In this document: piece after piece, positions 26,342-36,200 of the stretch
How positions within the stretch are numbered: the first letter of the stretch is position 1
Layout: the number at the start of each line of letters is the position of its first letter
Program-made: the position numbers and the translations under genes
The notes under the pieces: generated by a model
What the model saw: only the letters and a program-made list of their open reading frames with translations
Databases searched by the model: none
What the model was told of the DNA's origin: nothing
Assembly: GCF_019186805.1 (NCBI RefSeq)
Contig: NZ_CP066783.1
Coordinates: forward strand, 3,299,501-3,363,500
Direction: 5' to 3'
DNA: 64,000 nt
Origin: Comamonas fluminis
Lineage (GTDB): Bacteria > Pseudomonadota > Gammaproteobacteria > Burkholderiales > Burkholderiaceae_C

Positions 26342-26374
26342 TCGAGACACAGTCTCCACGATTGAAGGTTAAGA

Positions 26375-28180
26375 ATGAGCTACACCAAAGCAAATATCAC
26401 CAAGCGCAAGTTTGACGTCGTCATCGTCGGTGCCGGCGGCTCCGGCCTGCGCGCTGCGCTGGAACTGTCGCGTGCCGGTCTGTCGGTCGCGTCCCTGTCC
26501 AAGGTTTTCCCCACACGTTCGCACACTGTGGCTGCCCAAGGTGGCGTGTCCGCTTCGCTGGGCAATATGTCGGACGACAACTGGCACTACCACTTCTACG
26601 ACACTATCAAGGGCTCTGACTGGCTGGGCGACCAGGACGCCATCGAGTTCATGTGCCGTGAAGCACCGAACGTCGTGATCGAACTCGAACACTTCGGCAT
26701 GCCTTTCGACCGCAATGCCGACGGCACCATCTACCAGCGTCCCTTCGGTGGCCACACTGCCAACTACGGTGAAAAGCCTGTGCAACGCGCCTGCGCTGCC
26801 GCTGACCGTACCGGCCACGCCATGCTGCACACGCTGTACCAGCAAAACGTCAAGTCCAAGACCAACTTCTTCGTGGAATGGATGGCTCTGGACCTGATCC
26901 GCAACACCCAGGGTGATGTGGTGGGCGTGACCGCGATCGAGCTGGAAACCGGCGACCTGTACGAGCTGCACGCCAAGGCTGTGCTGCTGGCTACCGGCGG
27001 TGCTGGCCGTATCTTCCAGGCTTCCACCAACGCCTTCATCAACACCGGCGACGGCCTGGGCATGGCAGCGCGCGCTGGCATTCCTCTGCAGGACATGGAA
27101 TTCTGGCAGTTCCACCCCACTGGCGTGGCCGGTGCTGGCGTGCTGCTGACCGAAGGCTGCCGTGGTGAAGGCGCTATCCTTTTGAATAGCGAAGGCGAGC
27201 GCTTCATGGAGCGTTACGCTCCTACGCTGAAGGACTTGGCTCCGCGCGACTTCGTGTCCCGCTCCATGGACCAGGAAATCAAGGAAGGTCGCGGCTGCGG
27301 TCCCAACAAGGACTACATCCTGATGAAGCTGGACCACCTGGGTGCCGAAACCATCCGCAAGCGTCTGCCTTCCGTGGAAGAAATCGGTCACAACTTCGCC
27401 AACGTGGACATCACCAAGGAACCCATCCCCGTGGTTCCTACCATCCACTACCAGATGGGCGGTATCCCCACCAACATCAACGGCCAGGTTGTCACCTGGA
27501 ACGGCGAATCCAACCAGGTCGTCAACGGTCTGTACGCTGTGGGCGAATGCTCCTGCGTGTCCGTGCACGGCGCCAACCGCCTGGGCACCAACTCGCTGCT
27601 GGACCTGCTGGTCTTCGGCAAGTCTGCTGGCAAGCACATCGTCGAATTCGTCAACGGCTTCGGCGCTCACCACGAAGTGCCTGCTGACGGCGCTGACCGT
27701 ACTCTGGCCCGCCTCAACCAGCTGCAAGACTCCAAGGAAGGCACTTACGCCCAGGACGTCGCTGGCGAAATCCGTCAAAGCATGCAAACGCACGCTGGCG
27801 TGTTCCGTACGCAAAAGTCCATGGACGAAGGCGTGACCAAGATCAACGCTATCCGCGACAAGGTCGGCTCCGTGACCCTGAAGGACAAGTCCATGGTGTG
27901 GAACACCGCACGTATGGAAGCCCTGGAAGTGGACAACCTGATCGAAGTGGCACAGGCCACCATGACCTCGGCTGCAGCCCGTAAGGAATGCCGTGGCGCA
28001 CACACCGTGTACGACTACGAGCACCCTGCCGACCACGCCGAATTCCCGCTGGGCCGCAACGACAAGGAATGGCTCAAGCACACCCTGTGGGACAGCGCCA
28101 CCAACAGCCTGTCTTACAAGCCTGTGAACCTCAAGCCCCTGACCGTTGCCAGCGTTCCTCCCAAGGTTCGTACGTTCTAA
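26375..28180 (+). CDS. sdhA: Succinate dehydrogenase flavoprotein subunit
   Basis: 601 residues. It oxidises succinate to fumarate with covalently bound FAD. The FAD motif is VIVGAGGSGLRAALELS, the FAD-linking histidine is in SHTVAAQGG (near residue 45), and the active site shows HPTGVAG and the R-containing segment GCRGEGAILLNSEG. GANRLGTNSLLDLLVFG and a complete C-terminus are present. Codon use is strongly biased toward GC-ending codons, as expected for an abundant protein. Second enzyme in the run after sdhC and sdhD. Confidence 0.98.
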   Translation: MSYTKANITKRKFDVVIVGAGGSGLRAALELSRAGLSVASLSKVFPTRSHTVAAQGGVSASLGNMSDDNWHYHFYDTIKGSDWLGDQDAIEFMCREAPNVVIELEHFGMPFDRNADGTIYQRPFGGHTANYGEKPVQRACAAADRTGHAMLHTLYQQNVKSKTNFFVEWMALDLIRNTQGDVVGVTAIELETGDLYELHAKAVLLATGGAGRIFQASTNAFINTGDGLGMAARAGIPLQDMEFWQFHPTGVAGAGVLLTEGCRGEGAILLNSEGERFMERYAPTLKDLAPRDFVSRSMDQEIKEGRGCGPNKDYILMKLDHLGAETIRKRLPSVEEIGHNFANVDITKEPIPVVPTIHYQMGGIPTNINGQVVTWNGESNQVVNGLYAVGECSCVSVHGANRLGTNSLLDLLVFGKSAGKHIVEFVNGFGAHHEVPADGADRTLARLNQLQDSKEGTYAQDVAGEIRQSMQTHAGVFRTQKSMDEGVTKINAIRDKVGSVTLKDKSMVWNTARMEALEVDNLIEVAQATMTSAAARKECRGAHTVYDYEHPADHAEFPLGRNDKEWLKHTLWDSATNSLSYKPVNLKPLTVASVPPKVRTF

Positions 28181-28207
28181 TCCAGCAGCCCACGAGAAAA
28201 GATCAAA

Positions 28208-28912
28208 ATGAAGCGCACATTCAAAATCTACCGCTACGATCCCGATGTGGACACCAAGCCCTACATGCAAACCGTGCAAGTAGAGCTGGACGGCCACGAA
28301 CGCATGCTGCTGGATGCACTGGTCAAGCTCAAGGCCATGGACCCCTCCATCGCCTTCCGTCGCTCCTGCCGCGAAGGCGTGTGCGGCTCTGACGCCATGA
28401 ACATCAACGGCAAGAACGGCCTGGCCTGCCTGACGAACATGAACACCCTCAAGGGCGACATCGTTCTCAAGCCCCTGCCCGGTCTGCCCGTGATCCGCGA
28501 CCTGATCGTGGACATGACCCAGTTCTTCAAGCAGTACCACTCGATCAAGCCTTACCTGCAAAGCGATGTGTACGCATCGCCCAGCAAGGAGCGCCTGCAG
28601 TCTCCCGAAGAGCGCGAAGAGCTCAACGGCCTGTACGAGTGCATTCTGTGCGCCAGCTGCTCGACCAGCTGCCCATCGTTCTGGTGGAACCCCGACAAGT
28701 TCGTGGGCCCGGCCGGTCTGCTGCAGGCTTACCGCTTCATCGCGGACAGCCGCGACACCGCTACGGGCGAACGCCTTGATAACCTGGAAGATCCGTACCG
28801 CCTCTTCCGTTGCCACACCATCATGAACTGCGTGGACGTGTGCCCCAAGCACCTGAACCCCACTGCAGCCATTGGCAAGATCAAGGAATTGATGGTTCGT
28901 AGAACCGTCTGA
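28208..28912 (+). CDS. sdhB: Succinate dehydrogenase iron-sulfur subunit
   Basis: 234 residues. It carries electrons from SdhA through three clusters. The 2Fe-2S ligands are in SCREGVCGSD (C54, C59, with Asp at 62 as in E. coli) and C74. The 4Fe-4S and 3Fe-4S ligands are in CILCASCSTSCPSFWW and CHTIMNCVDVCPKHLNP. The stop overlaps the sdhE start by one base (TGATG), so sdhE is translationally coupled. Confidence 0.98.
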   Translation: MKRTFKIYRYDPDVDTKPYMQTVQVELDGHERMLLDALVKLKAMDPSIAFRRSCREGVCGSDAMNINGKNGLACLTNMNTLKGDIVLKPLPGLPVIRDLIVDMTQFFKQYHSIKPYLQSDVYASPSKERLQSPEEREELNGLYECILCASCSTSCPSFWWNPDKFVGPAGLLQAYRFIADSRDTATGERLDNLEDPYRLFRCHTIMNCVDVCPKHLNPTAAIGKIKELMVRRTV

Positions 28913-29205
28913 TGCTGATGACGAATACCCTGCTTGAAGAACGTGAGCGCGACCTGCTGCGGTGGCGCTGCCGCCGTGGCCTGGTTGAAAACGATCTGTT
29001 CATCGAGCAGTTCTTCGCCACCTACGGAAGCCAGCTCACGCGGAGACACGCGGCTGGCATGTCTGCCTTGATGGATCTGGCAGACAACGACCTGATGGAT
29101 CTTTTCTTGCGTCGCAAGGATCCCGAAGGACAACTCGATACCCAAGAAGTCAGGGAAGTGCTGGAGATGGTGCGCAAGCGCCAACCTGGCGGCACTGCCC
29201 AGTAG
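28912..29205 (+). CDS. sdhE: FAD assembly factor SdhE
   Basis: 97 residues of the SdhE/YgfY/Sdh5 family, which helps attach FAD covalently to SdhA. The conserved RG..E segment appears as RCRRGLVENDLFIEQFF (about 19-35). The start at 28912 overlaps the sdhB stop; an in-frame ATG at 28918 is an alternative. Lying directly after its client complex and before gltA matches many betaproteobacteria. Confidence 0.93.
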   Translation: MLMTNTLLEERERDLLRWRCRRGLVENDLFIEQFFATYGSQLTRRHAAGMSALMDLADNDLMDLFLRRKDPEGQLDTQEVREVLEMVRKRQPGGTAQ

Positions 29206-29235
29206 GCTAGGCAAACTAGAGAAGGAAGTTTGGAA

Positions 29236-30546
29236 ATGAAACTCGCTGACAACAAAGCAACGCTGTCTTTCAGCAATGGCGCACCTAGCGTCGAATTGCC
29301 GGTTTATCAGGGCACCATTGGCCCCGATGTGATCGACATCCGCAAGCTGTACGGTCAATCCGGCAGTTTCACCTATGACCCGGGCTTCCTCTCTACTGCT
29401 GCCTGCCAATCCGCCATCACCTATATCGATGGCGACAAGGGCGAGCTGCTGTACCGCGGCTACCCCATCGAACAACTGGCCAAGAACTGCAACTTCCTGG
29501 AAACCTGCTACCTGCTGCTGTACGGAGAGCTGCCTAACGAAGCCCAGAAGGCTGAGTTCGAAAACACCGTGACCCAGCACACCATGGTGAACGAGCAGAT
29601 GCAGTTCTTCCTGCGTGGCTTCCGCCGTGATGCACACCCCATGGCTGTGCTGACTGGTCTGGTGGGCGGCATGTCTGCCTTTTATCACGACAGCACCGAC
29701 ATCACCAACCCTGAGCACCGCAACATCGCCGCGATCCGTCTGATCGCCAAGATGCCTACGCTGGTTGCCATGGCATACAAGTACGGTGTGGGCCAGCCCT
29801 ACATGTACCCCAAGAACGATCTGTCGTATGCAGGCAACTTCATGCGCATGATGTTCGGCAACCCTTGCGAAGAGTACAAGGTCAACCCCGTGGTTGAGCG
29901 CGCTCTGGACCGCATCTTCATCCTGCACGCAGACCACGAGCAAAACGCTTCGACGTCCACCGTGCGCCTGTGCGGTTCGTCCGGCACCAACCCCTTCGCC
30001 GCGATCTCCGCTGGCGTGGCCTGCCTGTGGGGCCCTGCCCACGGCGGCGCCAACGAAGCTTGCCTGAACATGCTGGAAAACATCCAGGCTAACGGCGGCA
30101 TCGAGAAGGTTGGCGAGTTCATGGAACAAGTCAAGGACAAGACCAGCGGCGTGAAGCTGATGGGCTTTGGCCACCGCGTGTACAAGAACTACGACCCCCG
30201 CGCCAAGCTGATGCAGGAAACCTGCAACGAAATCCTGTCCGAACTGGGTCTGGAAAACGATCCCCTGTTCGCACTGGCCAAGAAGCTGGAGAAGATTGCT
30301 CTGGAAGACGACTACTTCGTTTCCCGCAAGCTGTACCCCAACGGGGACTTCTACTCCGGCATCGTTCAGCGCGCTATCGGCATCCCCCTCAAGCTGTTCA
30401 CCGGCATCTTCGCTCTGGCCCGCACCGTGGGCTGGATCGCTCAGCTCAACGAACAAATGGCTGACCCCGAGTACAAGATTGGCCGTCCTCGCCAGCTGTA
30501 CACCGGCGCCGCTGCCCGCGACGTCAAGCCTATCGCTCAGCGTTAA
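29236..30546 (+). CDS. gltA: Citrate synthase (type II)
   Basis: 436 residues from ATG 29236 ([15 protein letters not shown]), preceded by GAAGGAAG at 7 nt; a TTG at 29230 is less likely. It condenses oxaloacetate with acetyl-CoA. Catalytic residues sit in [12 protein letters not shown] and [16 protein letters not shown], and the C-terminus ends [10 protein letters not shown] as in hexameric type II enzymes. It is the last gene of the sdh run, 30 nt after sdhE, and is closed by a strong terminator at 30587-30622. Confidence 0.98.
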   Translation: MKLADNKATLSFSNGAPSVELPVYQGTIGPDVIDIRKLYGQSGSFTYDPGFLSTAACQSAITYIDGDKGELLYRGYPIEQLAKNCNFLETCYLLLYGELPNEAQKAEFENTVTQHTMVNEQMQFFLRGFRRDAHPMAVLTGLVGGMSAFYHDSTDITNPEHRNIAAIRLIAKMPTLVAMAYKYGVGQPYMYPKNDLSYAGNFMRMMFGNPCEEYKVNPVVERALDRIFILHADHEQNASTSTVRLCGSSGTNPFAAISAGVACLWGPAHGGANEACLNMLENIQANGGIEKVGEFMEQVKDKTSGVKLMGFGHRVYKNYDPRAKLMQETCNEILSELGLENDPLFALAKKLEKIALEDDYFVSRKLYPNGDFYSGIVQRAIGIPLKLFTGIFALARTVGWIAQLNEQMADPEYKIGRPRQLYTGAAARDVKPIAQR

Positions 30547-30586
30547 TGGCTGCTCTCAGGCCCGGCTTGCCGGGTCTGATGAAGGC

Positions 30587-30622
30587 AAAAAGCCCGCAGA
30601 TTGCAAAGTCTGCGGGCTTTTT
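30587..30622 (+). terminator. Intrinsic terminator of the sdh-gltA operon
   Basis: AAAAAGCCCGCAGA (30587-30600) and TCTGCGGGCTTTTT (30609-30622): a perfect 14-bp stem counting the A/T ends, 8-nt loop, then TTC TTT. Confidence 0.93.
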
Positions 30623-30660
30623 CTTTGTCTTGGCTCTTTAAAAACCACTCTCAAAACAGA

Positions 30661-30736
30661 AGCTACTGGCGCTTGTTGATATTCAGTTTCAGCATTGTTT
30701 CATCAAATAACCAATACACATAAAGCGCCATCAGCT
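30661..30736. repeat. Inverted pair of the Comamonadaceae-type motif
   Basis: AGCTACTGGCGCTT (30661-30674) and AAGCGCCATCAGCT (30723-30736) are inverted copies matching at 12 of 14 positions. They lie between gltA and the convergent oxidoreductase gene, and may act as a terminator-like structure for the latter. Confidence 0.5.
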
Positions 30737-30762
30737 CCTATCTTGATAGCCGATCGTCTATC

Positions 30763-31758
30763 TCAAGGCACCAGCAAAATCGGCTGTACTGCGCCCTGTG
30801 CCTCCAGTTGGCGGTGAGCACCCGCTGCATCGGCCAGCGCAAACTCCTGCGGCTCGGCCATGCGGAAATGTTTTTTGCGCAGCGCTTCAAATACTCGGGC
30901 GGCCATGGCATCGCGCTCCTTGGCTTTCTTCACGAAATGAAACACCATGGGTCGGCTCACGCTGTTCGAGCGTGCAGCCAGGCGCGGAATCTCCAGCGGT
31001 GCGACAGGCCCAGAAGACTGGCCGTACATCACCAACTGGCCGCCAAACGTGAGGCTGGCCAGCGAACCATCAAAGCTGTCCTTGCCCACACCGTCATAAG
31101 CTACATCCACGCCCTCGCCGTGGGTGATCTCCATCACGCGCGCGGCCACATCCTGCTTGCCCTCGCCGCGGTAGCGAATCACCTCCACACAGCCACATTG
31201 ATCGGCCTTATTCGCCGTGGCATCGCTGCCCGCGGTGCCAATCACCATCGCGCCCAGCTGCGTGGCCCACTGGCTCAGAATCTGGCCCATGCCGCCGCCC
31301 GCAGCCTGCACCAGAATGCGCGAACCCTGGCCCACCTGCGCCACGCGGTGCAGCAGCACATCGGCCGTCAGCCCGCGCAGCAGGCTGGACGCGACCAGCG
31401 CATCACTCAAATCATCAGGCACGGCTATCAGCTCGTCCGCGACAATCACGCGCTCTGCCGCATAAATGCCATAGGCTGCCGAGACATAGCAAACCCGGTC
31501 ACCCTGCTTGAAACGGCTCACGCCCTCGCCCACTTCGGCCACCACGCCCACCGCTTCGATTCCCGGTGTGCCCGGCAGCGCCAGCGTCTTATACAGGCCC
31601 GAGCGCACATAGATATCGTGAAAGTTCACACCAATGCGCGTGTGCTGCACGCGCACCTGCCCGGCTGCCAGCGGCTGCGATGGGACAGTGGCAATCTGCA
31701 TAACATCGGGGGCGCCATATTGCTCGATAACAATGGCTTGATGCGTGGCCTGGGCCAT
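30763..31758 (-). CDS. Zinc-independent NADPH:quinone oxidoreductase (MDR family)
   Basis: 331 residues from ATG 31758 (MAQATHQAIVIEQYG), GGAG 8 nt upstream; the open frame to 31848 is not needed. Like E. coli QorA it has the GroES-like fold, a proline-rich substrate region (GVNFHDIYVRSGLY) and the nucleotide motif AAGGGMGQ, but none of the zinc cysteines of alcohol dehydrogenases. It probably reduces quinones or unsaturated carbonyls with NADPH. It stands alone, convergent with gltA and divergent from the RhlE-type helicase gene. Confidence 0.9.
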   Translation of the reverse strand: MAQATHQAIVIEQYGAPDVMQIATVPSQPLAAGQVRVQHTRIGVNFHDIYVRSGLYKTLALPGTPGIEAVGVVAEVGEGVSRFKQGDRVCYVSAAYGIYAAERVIVADELIAVPDDLSDALVASSLLRGLTADVLLHRVAQVGQGSRILVQAAGGGMGQILSQWATQLGAMVIGTAGSDATANKADQCGCVEVIRYRGEGKQDVAARVMEITHGEGVDVAYDGVGKDSFDGSLASLTFGGQLVMYGQSSGPVAPLEIPRLAARSNSVSRPMVFHFVKKAKERDAMAARVFEALRKKHFRMAEPQEFALADAAGAHRQLEAQGAVQPILLVP

Positions 31759-31887
31759 GATTGGTACTCCTTGATCGTTATGCCACGAATGTAGCCTGCG
31801 GCAGCGCTTGTCCCTGCAATATGCTGCGAAGCGGCAATTCCCGCACAATGCGCCTCCTGCACCGCTTTTGAGCCCACGTTGATTTCT

Positions 31888-33183
31888 ATGTCTTTTGCCC
31901 CCCTAGGCCTGCGCGCCGAGCTTTTGAATGCTGCCCTGGACCTGGGCCTGCACGACGCCACGCCCATCCAGTCCCAGTCCATTCCCGCCGCACTGGCCGG
32001 GCGTGATCTCTGGGCCTGCGCCCCCACGGGCTCGGGCAAGACCATGGCTTATCTCATGCCGCTGCTGCAGCAATGGATGGCACAAAAGCGCAGCCACACC
32101 GGTTTTGTGCGCCCTCTTTCCACCTTGATTCTGGTGCCCACACGCGAGCTGGCCCAGCAAGTGCATGAAAGCCTGAGCGACCTCACCCGCAAGCTGCACG
32201 ACCAGCCCCGCAGCCGCGTCGTGTACGGCGGTGTCTCCATCAACCCGCAGATGATGCAGCTGCGCGGCAGCGCAGACTTTCTGGTGGCTACGCCCGGCCG
32301 CCTGCTGGACCTGGTGGACAACAACGCCGTGCGACTGGGCCATGTGCAGCATCTGGTGCTGGATGAAGCCGACCGCCTGCTGGACCAGGGCTTTGCCGAG
32401 GAACTCAACCGCGTGCTGGCCCTGCTGCCCGCCAAGCGCCAGACCCTGCTGTTCTCTGCCACCTTCCCGCAGAACGTGGAAGCACTGGCCAGCCAGTTGC
32501 TGCAAGACCCCGTGCGTGTGCAAGTCGATGCAGATGCGGCATCCGAACACTCGGCCAGCCCCGAAAACATCAGCCAGCGTGCCATTGGTGTGGACAGCAC
32601 ACGCCGCACCCAGCTGCTGCGACAGTTGGTCAAAAACGGTGAAGGCCAGCCCGAATGGGAACGCGCCCTGGTCTTTGTGGCCAAGCGCCACACCGCCGAA
32701 ATGCTGGCCGACAAGCTGTACAAGGCAGGCATCTATGCCACCACCTTCCATGGCGACATGAGCCAGGGCGCGCGCAAAGATGTGCTCGATCAGTTCAAAG
32801 CCAAGCGCTGGCAGCTGCTCATCACCACTGACCTGGCCGCACGCGGCATCGACATTGCGCAGCTGCCCACCGTGGTCAACTACGACCTGCCCCGCTCGCC
32901 TGCCGACTATATTCATAGAATTGGCCGCACAGGCCGCGCTGGACATACGGGTGCAGCTATCACTTTTGTAACACCTGCAGAGACTGCGCACTGGAATTTG
33001 ATCTGCAAGCGCAACCAGCTAGACATCGCGCAAGAGCAAATTGCAGGGTTCGAGCCCACCGAAGAAGTGCCACCACCGCCCGTTGCCCAGGACGGAAACG
33101 GCGGCATCAAGGGCCGCCGTCCCAGCAAAAAAGACAAGCTGCGCGCAGCAGGCTTGTTACCTGCCAAACCCGGCCAGAACTGA
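31888..33183 (+). CDS. rhlE: DEAD-box RNA helicase (RhlE type)
   Basis: 431 residues from ATG 31888 (MSFAPLGLRAELL); the track of open frame from a TTG at 31879 adds only three codons. All helicase motifs are present: Q motif (DATPIQSQSIP), APTGSGKT, PTRELAQQ, TPGRLLD, DEAD in VLDEADRLLDQ, SAT, and HRIGRTGRAG. A short basic C-terminal tail follows, as in RhlE. The likely role is ribosome assembly or RNA turnover in the cytoplasm. The symbol is by similarity; other DEAD-box subgroups are possible. Confidence 0.9.
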   Translation: MSFAPLGLRAELLNAALDLGLHDATPIQSQSIPAALAGRDLWACAPTGSGKTMAYLMPLLQQWMAQKRSHTGFVRPLSTLILVPTRELAQQVHESLSDLTRKLHDQPRSRVVYGGVSINPQMMQLRGSADFLVATPGRLLDLVDNNAVRLGHVQHLVLDEADRLLDQGFAEELNRVLALLPAKRQTLLFSATFPQNVEALASQLLQDPVRVQVDADAASEHSASPENISQRAIGVDSTRRTQLLRQLVKNGEGQPEWERALVFVAKRHTAEMLADKLYKAGIYATTFHGDMSQGARKDVLDQFKAKRWQLLITTDLAARGIDIAQLPTVVNYDLPRSPADYIHRIGRTGRAGHTGAAITFVTPAETAHWNLICKRNQLDIAQEQIAGFEPTEEVPPPPVAQDGNGGIKGRRPSKKDKLRAAGLLPAKPGQN

Positions 33184-33238
33184 TGGCAAGCGGTATTTCC
33201 CAGTACAGTCAGCACCAACTGATTGATCTGGGAAATCC

Positions 33239-36200
33239 ATGTCCGCCAACGAGAATCCAAGCGCAGCCAACGACGGCCTTGAAGCAGCTGCGCCAACGTC
33301 TTCTCCCGCCGCTTCAACGCCCATCGCCCGCCAGCTGGAAAAAAGCCGCCAGAGCCTGCTGGACCTGTCCACGCGCAACCGGCTGCTGAGCCTGCCGCAG
33401 GCCGCCACGGCCAAGCTGCTGCACTTTGCCGATGAACTGACGCCCGAGGTCTATCGCCTGCTGGTCGCTGAAAGCAAGGCCATGAGCTTTGTGCCCAGCA
33501 AGGTCGATGAAGCCGAGCCGGTCAACACCGAAGCGCAAGCCCCCGCCCTGCCCCAGCCCGATGCAGAAGATGAGCCGCGTGATGAACGTGGCGTGGCGCA
33601 GCGCCACCGCGACCTGAAACTGCAGACGCGCCTGACCAGCGAAAAACTGCAGCGCCGCCTGCTGGACATGTATTCCGACGCCCGCACTTTTGTGGAAGAG
33701 CAAGGCGTCAACATTCTGTTTCTGGCGCTGGGCCATTTGCAGTGGTTTGACCGCAATGCCCCCGACAAGCCGCGCTTTGCGCCACTGATTTTGCTGCCCG
33801 TGGCGCTGGAGCGCAAAAGCGCTGCCGAGCGCTTCACCCTGTCCTGGCTGCAGGAAGATGCGGCCGAAAACCTCTCGCTGGCCGCCAAGCTCAAGGCCGA
33901 CTTCGGGCTGGAACTGCCCGAGTTCAAGGCCGGAGACGACTTTGACCCCGCCGCCTATCTGGCCGAGGTCGCCACCATGGCCGCCGCCCAGCCGGGCTGG
34001 CAAGTGCTGCCCGATGCCATGACGCTGGGCTTTTTCAGCTTTGCCAAATTCCTGATGTACCGTGATCTGGACGCCAGCACCTGGCCTGCAGAAAAGCGGC
34101 TGGACCAGCAGGCGCTGATAGCTGCCGCGCTGCAGGACGGCTTTGAAGCCCGCGACGAAATCTTTCCCGAAGATGCCGATGTCGATGCCCTGATACCCGT
34201 GGTCAGCCAGCGGCATGTGGTGGATGCGGACAGCTCGCAGTCTCTTGCCATCGAAGCCGTGCGCCGTGGCGAAAACCTGGTCATTCAAGGCCCTCCGGGT
34301 ACTGGCAAGTCGCAAACCATCACCAACGTCATTGCCGCCGCCATTGCCGATGGCAAAAAGGTGCTGTTCATCTCCGAAAAAATGGCGGCGCTGGAGGTGG
34401 TGAACCGCCGCCTCAAAGCCGTGGGCCTGGGCCCCGCCTGTCTGGAGCTGCACAGCCACCACACCAACAAACGTAAGGTGCTCGAAGAGCTCAAGGCCAC
34501 ACGCGACCTGGGCAAGCCCCGTGTGGAGCACCGCGACCAGATCATCAACGAGCTGAGCAGCGTGCAGCAGCAGCTCAACGCACACAGCGACACCATGCAT
34601 GCGCCGCTGACGCCCTGCGGGCTGACGCCGTACCAGGTGCTGGGCCATCTGGCCCAGCTTGATGCGGTACAGATTGCCCATCTGCCCGATCTGCTGCAAG
34701 GCGGCCAGGAATGGTCGCCCACCGACTTTCACACCCGCCAGCAAACCGTGCAGGCGCTGCGCCAGGCCGCCACCAAAGTCACGCCAGTGGCCCAGCACCC
34801 GTGGCGCGGCGTGTGCCACCCTGCCCTGCTCAAGCTGGATGCCGAACGCTTTGCCCAGCAACTGCCTGCCCTGCAGAGTTTGCTGCAGCAAGCGCTACAA
34901 GATTCGCAGCGGCTTGCGCAGTCACTGAATGGGCCTGCGGCGAAAAACAGTCAAAGTCTGCAAGCGCAGATTGCACTGGCGCGGCAACTGGCACTGGCTC
35001 CCTCGGTGGATCGCCAATCCGTCGTCAGCGTGATCTGGAACCATGGTCTGAGCCAGCTGCAAAAGCTGGTGGACACCGGCTATCAGTTCAACCAGCAGGC
35101 GCAAGGCCTGCGCAGCCGCTTTGCCGAATCGGCCTGGGCGCAGGACTGGAACAGCGCCCGCCAAAGCATTGCCGCGCATGGCGATTCGCTGTTTCGCATC
35201 TTCAACGGCAGCTACCGCCAGGCCATTGCCAGCGCCAAGGCCCACCTCAAGGAAGCGCTGCCCAAAACCAAGGGGGAGCGTATTCAGTGGCTGGATGCGC
35301 TGATGCAGGCCCAGAGCCTGCGCCAGACGCTGACCCAGCAAAACGCCGACGGACTGGCCGCCTTTGGCCAGCTGTGGCAGGGCGAGCAAAGCGACTGGAG
35401 CCAGCTGCAAGCCGTGCTGGGCTGGATGGCCGGGCCTGACGGCAAGGGCCGCAGCGAGGCCTTTCGCCAGCTCTATGCCCAGCTGCCATCGCCTGCGCAC
35501 TGTGCAGAACTGGCCGCCAAAGCCCAAGAATCGCTGCAGAAATTTGAGCAGGCTGCGCAAGCCGTGCTTGCCAATTACCAGTTCAGCACTGAGGAGGCCT
35601 TTGGTGAGACTGCGCTAGCCGCTATCTCTTTTGAAGTCTTTGCCGAGCGCCTTGCCCAGTGGATGGCCCAGCCCGCCGCCCTGCTGGACTGGACGCAATA
35701 CCACGCCACGCGCGAGCAGGCCCGGGCCTCTGGGCTCGGCCCTTTGGTGCAGCAGCTGGAGCGGGACGCCATTGCGCTGAACGATCTGCCCGCCAGTTTT
35801 GAGCGCGCCTATTACGAAGCCCTGCTGCGCCAGGCCACGCAAACCCACCCTGAGCTGGTGGGTTTCAACGGCGACCAGCACAGCCAGAAGGTGCGCCAGT
35901 TTCGCGCGCTGGATATTGAGCGCATTGAGCTGGCCCGCGCCCAGTCTGCGCTATCGCATTATGAGCAGGTACCGCGCACGGCGTCTGGCATTGGGCCGCT
36001 TGGCGTGCTCAATGGCGAGATTGCCCGCAAACGCGGCCATATGCCGCTGCGCAAGCTGTTCAAGCTGGCGGGCGAGGCTGTGCAGGCCATCAAGCCCGTG
36101 TTCATGATGAGCCCGCTTTCGGTGGCGCAGTTTCTGGAGCCCGGCGCTGTCGAGTTCGACCTGCTGGTGATTGATGAGGCCAGCCAGATCGAACCGGTGG

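Noticed and set aside
26369..28852. 827-codon leftward frame opposite sdhA/sdhB
   Set aside because: Shadow of the strongly codon-biased sdhA and sdhB genes; composition resembles mirrored codons and no family is seen.
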